Positions 6,263-12,839 of a DNA stretch of 12,839 nt are shown one piece after another. Made by a program: the position numbers and the translations under genes. The stretch spans positions 1-12,839 of the forward strand of contig CAIRFY010000484.1 in assembly GCA_903877945.1 (NCBI GenBank), written 5' to 3'. The DNA comes from an uncultured Oscillochloris sp. GTDB taxonomy: Bacteria; Chloroflexota; Chloroflexia; Chloroflexales; Chloroflexaceae. The first letter of the stretch is position 1, and each line of letters starts with the position of its first letter. A model generated the notes under the pieces. It did not search any database and was not told the origin of the DNA. It saw only the letters and a program-made list of their open reading frames with translations.

Positions 6263-6889
6263 ATGAACTGCCCCCAGTGCAACACCCCTGTTCGATCCGG
6301 CGCTCGCTTCTGCGCACGCTGTGGGACGACCCTCCTGTCCGGCGCAACTCAGGTCAGCGGCGAGGTGCCCCCGGAGGGCGCGCACAAGCGTACCGAGGAT
6401 CTCCCGCCAACGATCAGCGCCGCTGAGCAGCCATCGCCCGAGGTGCTGGCACAGCACCGAGCTGCCGCCAATACCCTGATCAACGACTTCCTGCGAGAGG
6501 GCGGCGTCGCCGATCCTGAGTCGCAGATCGATGAGGAGGGTCGTCACCACTTTACGTTTGGCTCAGCGCACTGCCGGGCGGCGATTGTCGAGGATGAGGG
6601 CCAGCTCTACCTCCACGCCGACGCCTTTGTGATGAAGCTGCCCTCCGACAAAGAGCTGATCGTGCCCTTGATGCGCGAACTGCTGGAGCTGAACCTGATG
6701 CTGCGCGGCGCGGTGCGGGTGGGTATCAGCGGCGAGTTGGTGATCGCGGTGGCGATTCGCCCCCTAGAGGAGATGTACCGCGAAGAGTTCACCAGTTGCA
6801 TCTTCAGCGTGATGTCTGTGGCCGACCAGATTGACGATATGCTGCTGGAGAAGTACGGCGGCACCGCGAAGCAGCGTCAGTCGGCGTAG
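6263..6889 (+). CDS. Zinc-ribbon protein with YbjN/CesT-like chaperone-fold domain
   Basis: A 208-aa protein. An N-terminal zinc ribbon has cysteines at 3, 6, 17 and 20. A flexible linker (about 25-60) follows. A domain at about 66-198 has the alternating helix/strand pattern of the YbjN / type III secretion chaperone-like fold (LMRELLELNLMLRGAVRVG, then helix MSVADQIDDMLLEKYGG). The start is supported by GAGGAAAG upstream of ATG 6263. Such domains usually bind partner proteins, so it may be an adaptor, inhibitor or chaperone for the adjacent zinc-ribbon protease. That role is inference from gene order. It probably shares a transcript with the protease (51-bp gap). Confidence 0.75.
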   Translation: MNCPQCNTPVRSGARFCARCGTTLLSGATQVSGEVPPEGAHKRTEDLPPTISAAEQPSPEVLAQHRAAANTLINDFLREGGVADPESQIDEEGRHHFTFGSAHCRAAIVEDEGQLYLHADAFVMKLPSDKELIVPLMRELLELNLMLRGAVRVGISGELVIAVAIRPLEEMYREEFTSCIFSVMSVADQIDDMLLEKYGGTAKQRQSA

Positions 6890-6956
6890 GCCAAGTCGGT
6901 CGGACGACGACAACTTCTGGTTCACCTTCGGCATACTACTCGGGAGCGTAGCCCCT

Positions 6957-7545
6957 ATGCCCGCAACTATTGGCGACATCCTCAAGACCAAGCCAGAGCT
7001 GATCACGATAACGCCGGAAGCAACCCTCTACGATGCGCTGGAGTTGGTAAACCACCACCCGCCTAAAGGCGGGGGCTTTGCTCTGGCGCTACCGACGAGT
7101 CGACATCCGAGCAGTACGGCACGTTTACGGGTGCCCTGCCGAGCGAACCCGGCAGCGATTGCATATGCCGAAGCATACGACCGAGAACCTTTTACCTGGC
7201 GAAGGTTTCCTCGCCAAAACTCCATAGGTTCAGTTGGTAACGTACGTGAAACCGTGTCCGCCGACGTATCGGCTTCGTGCCTTCTGCACGATAGGGATGA
7301 ACCCCTACACGTATTATTGTACCACAGCCCCGCGCCGCTTGAAGCGGCGCGGAGGCGAACACCTACCAGGGATAGAGGCAGCAAACGCCTCATTCCTCCC
7401 GCCCGTAAACGGACGGGTTTCCTGAGGCTATTTTTATGACTACAGCCAGATCCCCGTCCTAGACGTCGAGATGCTTGTGCGTCTGAAGCGTGTTATAGAT
7501 GAGCCAATGCGTGAGGTGCTGGCGGAGATTATGGCCACTGTGTAG
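6957..7545 (+). pseudogene. CBS-domain gene split by a 379-bp insertion
   Basis: The left piece (6957-7058) encodes a CBS-type start, MPATIGDILKTKPELITITP, ending ..DALELVNHH. The right piece (7438-7545) continues DYSQIPVLD and ends ..VLAEIMATV-stop. Joining the two in frame gives the canonical CBS stretch VNHHDYSQIPVLD. CBS domains bind adenine nucleotides and usually occur in pairs (about 120 aa), but the joined product is only 69 aa, so the rest of the gene has also been deleted. GGGAG lies about 10 nt upstream of the ATG, and the gene follows the YbjN-like gene after 67 bp. It may once have been the nucleotide sensor of the protease set (inference). Confidence 0.7.
7059..7437 (+). mobile_element. 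Hairpin-rich insertion, probable IS200/IS605-type relic
   Basis: A 379-bp insertion inside the CBS gene, bounded by a hairpin at each end. At the left is CCCGCC-TAAA-GGCGGG (7058-7073). At the right is a long imperfect hairpin (7387-7428: GCCTCA/TGAGGC outer, CCCGCCCG/CGGACGGG inner) followed by CTATTTTTAT. Between them are at least three more stem-loops: 7136-7155, 7198-7215, and a 10-bp perfect stem at 7330-7352. No transposase or TnpB coding remains and no target duplication flanks it. Terminal hairpins, no duplication and scarless insertion fit the single-strand IS200/IS605 mechanism, so this would be a non-autonomous derivative. Exact boundaries may be off by a few bases. A structured RNA function is possible but unproven. 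Confidence 0.55.
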
Positions 7546-7664
7546 TTACCACTATTGCTTTCAGACCAGTGGCATCGTGTGAGTGGTCATCATGGGGTCA
7601 CCGGATTATTCCGGGTAAAACGTACGATAAGGCTCTGAATACCGCAGTGGATTGTTCTGGTGCC

Positions 7665-7695
7665 TATCGGCTATCGGCTATCGGCTATCGGCTAT
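7665..7695. repeat. Tandem heptamer repeat (TATCGGC) x4.4
   Basis: Perfect head-to-tail TATCGGC units at 7665-7671, 7672-7678, 7679-7685 and 7686-7692, plus TAT. It is the same heptamer (GCCGATA on the other strand) as in the CHAT gene at 4374-4404. Its right end overlaps the stop codon of the FGE-like remnant. The interval 7546-7664 has no gene or clear signal. Confidence 0.9.
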
Positions 7696-8126
7696 TGCGC
7701 GAGCCGAGGGGCAAGCACCACACGAAAACCGCTGCCGTAGTAGACGTCGTAGAGGTAGCTCCTGTCCCGCGCCCCGCAGCGAACATATGAGCTATCGTTA
7801 GACCACGCTCCACCCCGCCACGCTGTCTGCCTATCTGTAAAGACTTTCTGGGGAGTGTAACGCTCAGCGGGGTAGCTCCGGTAATCATTGGCCATCACCT
7901 CCCACACATTCCCGGCCATGTCCATCGCTCCGCAGGCTGCCGCGCCATGATAGACATTGATCGTGATAATGTCTCGCCCGGCGGCATCGCGGATGGTCAC
8001 GTCACCGACCTGTGCACCCACGCCGAAGGAGACGGCAGACTGACCCAGGCTGACCTCCTGGCCAACCAGTCCCCGGAGCACCTGGGTGAAGGACGGATCG
8101 GCGGCGACCCGCTCGCGCAGCGCCTC
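7692..8126 (-). pseudogene. Truncated FGE/sulfatase-modifying-factor-like protein
   Basis: The open frame encodes a beta-rich segment (VGQEVSLGQSAVSFGVGAQ, then GRDIITINVYHG) followed directly by the C-terminal part of a formylglycine-generating-enzyme (SUMF1/FGE) domain: GAMDMAGNVWEV, then WRGGAWSNDSSYVRCGARDR, then GFRVVLAP and the stop. A complete FGE domain is about 230-260 aa; here only about 80 remain, and the whole N-terminal half has been lost by an in-frame deletion. It has no start of its own: the frame continues upstream into the transposase tail (8127-8210). In Chloroflexota such FGE-like domains are often fused to effector-associated modules. This copy cannot be functional as an enzyme. 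Confidence 0.75.
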
Positions 8127-9006
8127 GGCGCTCCGTCGCACCATCAACCGGGTCATCGCACGGTACATCATGGCCTCGCTGCGGGCGGGCAGCACCTCGT
8201 ATTCCCGACATATAGCAGTTCTATTCCAGTTGTGAAGGAGGAGTCAAGGCTTTAGCCGGCCTTATCCGGCTAAAGCCTCGACTCCACGCAATAACCCCAA
8301 GAGGATTGCTATAAGCGGCAGCACGGGGTCAGCCATGCGAAGATCCGCTCTACGACCCAGCGGCGGGGTCGTACCCCACGTCCCTTCATATCGTCGGAGC
8401 GCACCACCGGCGGGAGGATAATCCCGCAATGCGTCCGTACCCAGTCCACCCGTTTGCCCCGATACGTGCCATCCACCCCGATCCGCCGCAGCTTTTTCCC
8501 CGCGCCACCGAGCCGGGAAAACAGCACCCGTGCCCCAGCCGGATCGGACACCAAAGCAGCGGTCACCATCACGATCACGAGCACGCCCATCGTATCCACC
8601 AGGATATGCCGCGTGCGTCCCGTGACCTTCTTGCCCGAATCATGGCCCCGAACCCCAGGGATCGGGGTGCTTTTGACGCTTTGACTGTCCAGACAGCCCA
8701 CAGTCGGATGTGTGTGACGACCGGCCTTTCGCCGCACCGCCGCGCGTAGGGTGTCGTGGATGCGCCGCCACGTACCATCATCGCGCCACGTGCGAAATAT
8801 AGTGGTAGACCGCCTTCCATGTTTGGACAGTCTTTGGGCAGCATCCGTCATTGGATGCCACCCACGACCACGGAGAAGATGGCATTGATCACCTGGCGCG
8901 GATCGACCGTGCGTGGGCAACCGCCGGTCTTTGCGGGAGGAATGAGATCTTTGATACAATTCCACTGGCGGTTGGTGAGATCGGTCGGATAGGTTTGGTT
9001 TTTCAT
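8127..9006 (-). pseudogene. IS5-family DDE transposase, multiply inactivated
   Basis: From ATG 9006 the frame reads MKNQTYPTDLTNRQWNCIKD..RPTVDPRQVINAIF-like IS5 N-terminus, and stops at a TGA (TGG in the family GxQWR motif) near 8849. Two single-base insertions follow between about 8800 and 8825. The third frame then gives FRTWRDDGTWRRIHDTLR and the DDE core: LDSQSVKSTP (first Asp), IGVDGTYRGK (second Asp), WVVERIFAWL (Glu). The gene is next interrupted by the MITE at 8211-8313. Beyond it the tail CREYEVLPARSEAMMYRAMT completes the family C-terminus, which runs directly into the FGE remnant. At least four independent lesions show old decay. Confidence 0.85.
8211..8313. mobile_element. TA-flanked MITE, copy 2 (inside the IS5 transposase)
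   Basis: A 99-bp core (8213-8311) with inverted ends TAGCA/TGCTA, flanked by TA duplications at 8211-8212 and 8312-8313. A hairpin of 20-bp arms (8240-8259 with 8266-8285, one mismatch) and a 6-bp loop fills the centre. Removing the core and one TA gives CGC TTA TGT CGG GAA in the transposase frame, restoring the family sequence across the junction. That proves insertion at a TA site. It is the inverted counterpart of 5078-5179. Confidence 0.85.
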
Positions 9007-9039
9007 ATCCCCACGTGTACCCGAATCTTCCTCGTGACC

Positions 9040-9071
9040 GCCATCACAATCCCTTTTCAGACAGCTTCTCA
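9040..9071. repeat. Probable terminal inverted repeat end of the IS5-type element
   Basis: Upstream of the transposase start, the minus strand at 9052-9071 reads GAGAAGCTGTCTGAAAAGGG, which resembles IS5-family termini (the GAGxxxGTCTGAAAA type). The opposite end is not found past 8127, consistent with its loss when the transposase tail fused to the FGE remnant. The call rests on resemblance to remembered IS ends only. Confidence 0.4.
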
Positions 9072-9095
9072 AATCAAAAATCAAGAAGGAGCCGT

Positions 9096-10079
9096 ATGGA
9101 TCTCCCAAACGAGATGCGCCTCGCCCTCGATGCGGCCCTGCGTGGGGCGGGCCGGGTCGAGTTGCGCGCAACGGCGGCGGCCCTTTCGCAGCGCTACCGG
9201 GCCGGTCACGGTGCCGCCAACGGCCCGCCGGAAGGTGTCAGCTATGTGCGCGGCTCCGCCGACGCGGCGGCTTACGCCGCCTACCGTATGCCCGCCACCT
9301 ACGCCGCCGTGACCGCCGCTATGGGCGCGTTGGCTGCCCGGTTGCCTGACTGGGTGCCACGCAGCCTGCTCGACGCCGGGGCCGGTTTGGGGGCGGCCCT
9401 CTGGGCCGCGACGGAGACATGGGAAGATCTCGGCGGTGCCGAGTTGATCGAGGCTGAGTCAGCGATGCTCGCTCTAGGTCGCCAGATCGCCGCCCGCAGC
9501 CGCCACCCGGCCCTGGCCGCCGCCGTGTGGCGACAGGCTAATCTCACGGAGCCTTGGCAGTCTCGGAGTCACGACCTGGTCGCCGCGACCTATGTGCTGG
9601 GTGAACTGCCCGATGCGGCGCGCGGCCCCCTTGTCGATCAACTTTGGGCGCACAGTAGTCAAGCTCTGCTCCTCGTCGAGCCGGGCACACCGCAGGGCTG
9701 GGCGATCATCCGCGCTGCCCGCGAGCGGCTGCGCACTGCCGGAGCCTGCATTATCGCGCCGTGCCCGCACCAGGGCGCGTGTCCCTTGGCCGACGACGAC
9801 TGGTGCCACTTCTCCCAGCGCCTAGCCCGCAGCAAGGCCCAGCGCGCCAGTAAGGGTGCGGATCTTGGCTACGAGGACGAGAAGTTTGCCTATGTGGCCG
9901 TGGCTCGCATACCGGGTACGCCCATTGCTGCACGGGTACTACGCCGACCTCTGGTTCGTCCCGGTCGGATCGAACTAGCCCTCTGCACGCCTACGGGCCT
10001 CCATCACGAGATCGTCACCCGCGCCAACCGCGAGCGATGGAGAATGGCCAGGGATGTGGAGTGGGGCGATGCCCTGTGA
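9096..10079 (+). CDS. Rsm22-like small-ribosomal-subunit methyltransferase-family protein
   Basis: A 327-aa member of the Rsm22/METTL17 family, which binds the small ribosomal subunit and helps its assembly. A Rossmann SAM-like motif is LLDAGAGLGAALWA (91-104), with ELPD (170-173) and LVEPGTPQG (193-201). The signature region is CPHQGACPL (223-231) and DDWCHFSQRLARS (234-246), then KG..LGYEDEKFAYVAVAR (253-271). Cysteines 223, 229, 237 and 297 are spaced like the 4Fe-4S ligands of mitochondrial Rsm22/METTL17. The start is ATG 9096 with AAGGAG 6 nt upstream. It looks intact and functional, unlike the debris before it, and it marks the return to core-type genes. Catalytic activity in this family is doubtful; a structural role is likely. 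Confidence 0.88.
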   Translation: MDLPNEMRLALDAALRGAGRVELRATAAALSQRYRAGHGAANGPPEGVSYVRGSADAAAYAAYRMPATYAAVTAAMGALAARLPDWVPRSLLDAGAGLGAALWAATETWEDLGGAELIEAESAMLALGRQIAARSRHPALAAAVWRQANLTEPWQSRSHDLVAATYVLGELPDAARGPLVDQLWAHSSQALLLVEPGTPQGWAIIRAARERLRTAGACIIAPCPHQGACPLADDDWCHFSQRLARSKAQRASKGADLGYEDEKFAYVAVARIPGTPIAARVLRRPLVRPGRIELALCTPTGLHHEIVTRANRERWRMARDVEWGDAL

Positions 10080-10150
10080 ATAGTGCGTCTCCGTCCCGTC
10101 GCTCCAGCGGTGAAACAGATCAGGGCATCGTCGTGCCATTCCGGCCCCCT

Positions 10151-10424
10151 AGACATGGTTCAGAACAGCTTTACCGTGTGGCGGGGACGCGATGAGGCGA
10201 GGATGCGATAGCATCGCCTCGTCGCATCCTCGCCTCATCGCCAAACGGTAAAGCTGAAACCTAGCACCTGAAACCTTGTCTTAGGGATGGTTCAATCCAG
10301 CGTGACAGTTCAGCGATGAAACGATGACGCGGTGAGGCGTTCCGTATCGCCTCATCGCCTCATCGCCTCATCGCCTCATCGCCAAACGGTCAAGCTGAAA
10401 CCTAGCACCTGAAACCTTGTCTTA
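10151..10424. repeat. Two related tandem repeat units of about 135-140 bp
   Basis: Unit A (10151-10283) and unit B (10284-10424) both start with a TGGTTCA-containing segment and end with a 53-bp direct repeat (10231-10283 and 10372-10424) that differs at one base (A10250/C10391). In unit B the middle is replaced by four perfect octamers CGCCTCAT (10348-10379). The end of unit B contains the TAA stop of the sensor kinase. The interval 10080-10150 holds no recognisable gene. Confidence 0.85.
10157..10259. repeat. Large near-perfect palindrome between convergent genes
   Basis: A perfect 20-bp inverted repeat (10189-10208 with 10222-10241, 13-nt loop) is extended outward by 10168-10183 with 10239-10254 (15 of 16). 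It could cruciform as DNA or fold as a long hairpin in RNA from either strand. Its position between the convergent Rsm22-like and sensor kinase genes suits a bidirectional terminator or REP/BIME-type role, but no U-tract is present. Confidence 0.7.
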
Positions 10425-11732
10425 CTCCACAACATCGAGGATCGTGTTAATAATCATCAGCATGGTCTTGCTACTGGCGTGAATCGCCTCGGCGTACTCA
10501 CGCTGGTTCGCGCTCAGGGGCGTGTCAAAGAATTGCTCGGCCATCCCGATCACGCGCTGCATCGGCTCACGGATCTCGTGGCGCGTGGTTGATAGAAACA
10601 CCGCGAGATCCTGCCGCAGAGACTCGTGCAGGCGCAGATTGGTGAGGGCGTGACCGATGGTTGTGGAGAGCCGCTGGGCCAGGGCGCTGTCCTCGGGTGT
10701 GAAGACGTGCGATTCGGCAGAAGAGAGGCTGATCGTGCCGATCATGTCATCGTTGACAAGAACGGGCACGACCAGGAGTGAGACACGGTCGATCTGATTT
10801 TTCGTATGTTGGCTGACACCGGAGCCTGGGGTTATAGACACGTTAGAGAGGGCTACCGGCTGACGCCGCAGGAATAGATCCGAAAGGAACAGGTTGTCAT
10901 GCATGGGGATCACCGCGCCGATCATAGCGGGGACATCGGCACTGCGGTACTCGGCCACAACGGTCTGCGCCGTGCGGTCGGCATTCAGCAGGGCGCAGAA
11001 GGTCTGAGGCACCCCAAAAACGTCGCCCAGATCGGCACAGATCGCATCCAGGGCTTCGTGGGTATCTTTGGCCGAGGTGATCACGCTCATGATATGGTTG
11101 AGCGCGGCGGTCTCGCGCACGGTGCGCTGGAGGTCACCGCGCAGGCGAGTGCGCTCCATCGCCTTACCAATGTGGTCGCTCAGGGTGAGCAGCGCGACGA
11201 GATCCTCCGTACCGAGGGCGTCGGGCTGAGAACTCTCGATATGGATGACCCCGGCCACATGTCCACCGATGCGCAGGGGCGCTGAGATAAGTGAGGCCAC
11301 GCCAGGGCCGAGGTCGAGTCGCTCTGTCCAGGTGCGCGTGTCCGTAATCATCAGCGGCTCACCGGTGTGGGCCACGTGGCCGATGGGCATGCTATGGCTA
11401 AGCACACGTGCGGCAGGTGGGGTGTGACCAATGCCATGCCTGATCACGAGGGCTCCATCCTCACACATCATGTAGATGCTCACCGAGGGGTAGTCGAACA
11501 TACCTGTGATAGCCTCAATGGCGACGCGCAGGATCATATCTACAGAGTTCTCGCGGCCAATCACACTGCGCACATGATCGAGGCGAGCCAGTGCATCGCT
11601 CTGGCGCTGAGACTCGTTCACCAGCGCCGCATAGCGCCGCTTGCTGGCGCTGAGCCGACGGGCCAGATCGACAGCGCGGGCGTGCCAGCGCGCATTGGTG
11701 CGTCGAGGTCTGCGCATTGTTGAAAATGTCAT
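10422..11732 (-). CDS. GAF-GAF-HisKA sensor kinase truncated before the ATPase domain
   Basis: A 436-aa protein. A basic N-terminus and coiled coil (about 15-55) are followed by GAF domain 1 (about 60-195, with SLISAPLRIGGHVAGVIHIE) and GAF domain 2 (about 225-368, with VSLLVVPVLVNDDMIGTISL). Next comes a HisKA dimerisation helix with phosphoacceptor H385 in TTRHEIREPMQRVIGMAE and the second helix ending INTILDVVE. The protein stops there. A normal hybrid or sensor kinase would continue with a HATPase_c domain of about 150 aa; none is present, and the TAA lies inside a 53-bp repeat also found at 10231-10283. I chose ATG 11732 (GGGAG about 10 nt upstream). It may act as a non-catalytic sensor or be a decaying gene. 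Confidence 0.85.
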   Translation of the reverse strand: MTFSTMRRPRRTNARWHARAVDLARRLSASKRRYAALVNESQRQSDALARLDHVRSVIGRENSVDMILRVAIEAITGMFDYPSVSIYMMCEDGALVIRHGIGHTPPAARVLSHSMPIGHVAHTGEPLMITDTRTWTERLDLGPGVASLISAPLRIGGHVAGVIHIESSQPDALGTEDLVALLTLSDHIGKAMERTRLRGDLQRTVRETAALNHIMSVITSAKDTHEALDAICADLGDVFGVPQTFCALLNADRTAQTVVAEYRSADVPAMIGAVIPMHDNLFLSDLFLRRQPVALSNVSITPGSGVSQHTKNQIDRVSLLVVPVLVNDDMIGTISLSSAESHVFTPEDSALAQRLSTTIGHALTNLRLHESLRQDLAVFLSTTRHEIREPMQRVIGMAEQFFDTPLSANQREYAEAIHASSKTMLMIINTILDVVE

Positions 11733-11994
11733 GGCAAAATACTCCCATCGCAGGGCGTGAATGTGGGGAGATCGCACAGTCAGGCATGTGGCGTTCTCGT
11801 TATCCTAAACGAGCGGAGTCAGCCTTTCAGTTTGGCAGCGCTCAGCCTCCGTAATGGCTCAGGCTGCGTCGGGTCTGGCGATGGAGAACCGCTATTTGTT
11901 GCTTCATTGTATCGTACCACAGCCGATTTCGTTCTACGCATCAGCCCAGCCCTAAAAACCAGGACGTGTGCAAAGTCGTGTGGTCGCCGGACAG

Positions 11995-12047
11995 CCCTCA
12001 CCCCCCAGCCCCCTCTCCCCGTGAGGGAGAGGGGCAGGGGGTGAGGG
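11995..12047. repeat. C/G-tract palindrome of the widespread CCCTCACCCCC type
   Basis: Arms 11995-12019 and 12025-12047 are inverted complements with a few differences around a 5-nt loop. When translated it gives the familiar spurious PPLPVRERG peptide. It resembles the C/G palindrome inside the MITE at 2749-2824 in style but not in sequence. The rest of the 416-bp gap between the sensor kinase and the transporter gene (11733-12148) shows no supportable gene. Confidence 0.8.
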
Positions 12048-12148
12048 GGCCGGAGCTGACTTTGCTCATGCCCTGCTAAAGCCACTGAATCGGGGCGCTC
12101 TTTCCAGCGCTGAAGCGACTGGTTTCCGCGCCTGAAGGTAAGCTATCA

Positions 12149-12839
12149 ATGATCGCTGCGGATCCGGTGATCGAGGTACGCGGTCTGAGCAAATCGTTTG
12201 GCGGGGTTCACGCCCTGCGCACGGTGCAGTTTGCGGCGCGGGCTGGCGAAGTGATCGCGCTGCTTGGCGAGAACGGGGCGGGCAAAAGTACGCTGATTAA
12301 AATTATCACCGGATTCTACCAACCCGATGGTGGCGAGATCCTGCTTGATGGTCAGCCTGTCCGCTTTGCCAGCACCCGTGACGCGATGGATCAGGGCGTT
12401 GCGGCGATCTACCAGGAGCCCAGTCTCTTCCCTGACCTCGACATCGCCGAGAATATCTTCGTTGGCCGCCAGCCGCTGCGCGGTGTCCGAATTGACTGGA
12501 GCCGGATGTACGCGCAGGCCGAGGCGATACTCCGTCGGCTCGGCGTTACGCTTAGTCCGCGCACCAAAGCCCGCCATCTCAGTGTCGCCCAGATGCAGAT
12601 GGTCGAGATCGCCCGCGCCATCTCGGTCAACGCCCGCGTCTTGATTATGGACGAGCCCACCTCCTCGCTCACCCAACGTGAGGTGGACGAACTTTTTAGC
12701 ATTGTGCGCCAGCTAAAAGCATCCGGCGCGGCGATCATCTTCATCTCGCACCGTCTGGAGGAGTTGTTCGCCATCGCCGACCGGGTCACGGTGCTGCGCG
12801 ACGGAGCCTATGTAGACACCCGCCCGCTGGGCGGCGTCA
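12149..12839 (+). CDS. RbsA-like sugar ABC-transporter ATPase (partial)
   Basis: The first 230 residues of a carbohydrate-importer ATP-binding subunit that would energise uptake through a permease pair. The N-terminal ATPase domain is complete in its motifs: Walker A GENGAGKST (40-48), Q-loop YQEP (88-91), signature LSVAQMQMVEIARAI (144-158), Walker B VLIMDEPTSSL (164-174) and the switch histidine in ISHRLEE (H201). Family members are about 500 aa with two ATPase halves; the second half, and probably permease and binding-protein genes, lie beyond the right edge. The start is ATG 12149 with AAGGT about 9 nt upstream. The LSVAQ signature (not LSGGQ) is usual for RbsA-type N-terminal domains. 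Confidence 0.9.
   Translation, partial: MIAADPVIEVRGLSKSFGGVHALRTVQFAARAGEVIALLGENGAGKSTLIKIITGFYQPDGGEILLDGQPVRFASTRDAMDQGVAAIYQEPSLFPDLDIAENIFVGRQPLRGVRIDWSRMYAQAEAILRRLGVTLSPRTKARHLSVAQMQMVEIARAISVNARVLIMDEPTSSLTQREVDELFSIVRQLKASGAAIIFISHRLEELFAIADRVTVLRDGAYVDTRPLGGV

Noticed and set aside
5924..6550. A 208-codon minus-strand open frame across the protease/YbjN-like junction
   Set aside because: It is antisense to two well-supported genes and spans their intergenic gap without any domain-like pattern.
7059..7437. Group I or group II intron in the CBS gene
   Set aside because: Scarless boundaries would fit, but the ends lack the group II GUGYG start and the group I U/G splice-site pattern. 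Terminal hairpins fit IS200/IS605 better.
10348..10383. CRISPR array from the tandem octamers (and the heptamers at 7665)
   Set aside because: Units are 7-8 bp with no spacers; no CRISPR-type repeats of 25-40 bp with unique spacers are present in the window.
11757..12044. A 95-codon plus-strand frame upstream of the transporter gene
   Set aside because: Its last part is the translation of a common CCCTCACCCCC-type palindrome and the rest shows no protein family.
12146..12676. A 176-codon minus-strand frame opposite the ABC ATPase gene
   Set aside because: It is the antisense shadow of a gene with complete Walker A, signature and Walker B motifs.

Overview
The window reads as a piece of an accessory, defence-rich region of a GC-rich Chloroflexota genome, most likely a filamentous Chloroflexales relative of Chloroflexus, Roseiflexus or Oscillochloris. 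This is inferred from protein style, not from a marker gene. The signs are a caspase-like CHAT protein and a sulfatase-modifying-factor (FGE-like) fragment with similar beta-rich linker segments, zinc-ribbon-tagged proteins, a bacterial Rsm22-like protein, and dense short palindromic and tandem repeats.

Left part (1-2603, minus strand): a three-gene set, a 70-aa HTH protein, a WYL-domain regulator and a Cas3 helicase without an HD domain. cas3 starts 9 bp after the WYL stop and runs off the left edge. An HD-less Cas3 preceded by a WYL regulator is typical of type I-D CRISPR-Cas, so the rest of a type I-D locus probably lies beyond position 1. A perfect palindrome (TGTTGCA-N5-TGCAACA) and degenerate copies lie upstream of both regulators and look like operators. 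An 18-bp-TIR MITE-like element sits just upstream.

Middle part (3010-7545): a CHAT protease gene (minus) carrying an in-frame heptamer repeat; a small XRE-like gene broken by an amber codon (plus); then a plus-strand set encoding a trypsin-like protease with a C-terminal zinc ribbon, a zinc-ribbon/YbjN-like protein, and a CBS-domain gene split at one point by a 379-bp hairpin-rich insertion resembling a decayed IS200/IS605-type element. The protease set may be a signal-controlled proteolytic (conflict or stress) module; that function is inference.

Graveyard (7546-9070): a truncated FGE-like gene fused in frame to the last codons of an IS5-family transposase. That transposase carries a nonsense codon, two frameshifts and a 99-bp TA-flanked MITE. 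Removing the MITE restores the transposase frame exactly. A second copy of the MITE lies in inverted orientation just upstream of the protease gene.

Right part (9096-12839): an apparently intact Rsm22-like ribosomal methyltransferase-family gene (plus); a repeat block of two related units of about 135-140 bp; a GAF-GAF-HisKA sensor kinase (minus) whose frame ends inside the repeat and which lacks an ATPase domain; a repeat-containing intergenic region; and the first 230 codons of a RbsA-like sugar ABC-transporter ATPase (plus) that leaves the window.
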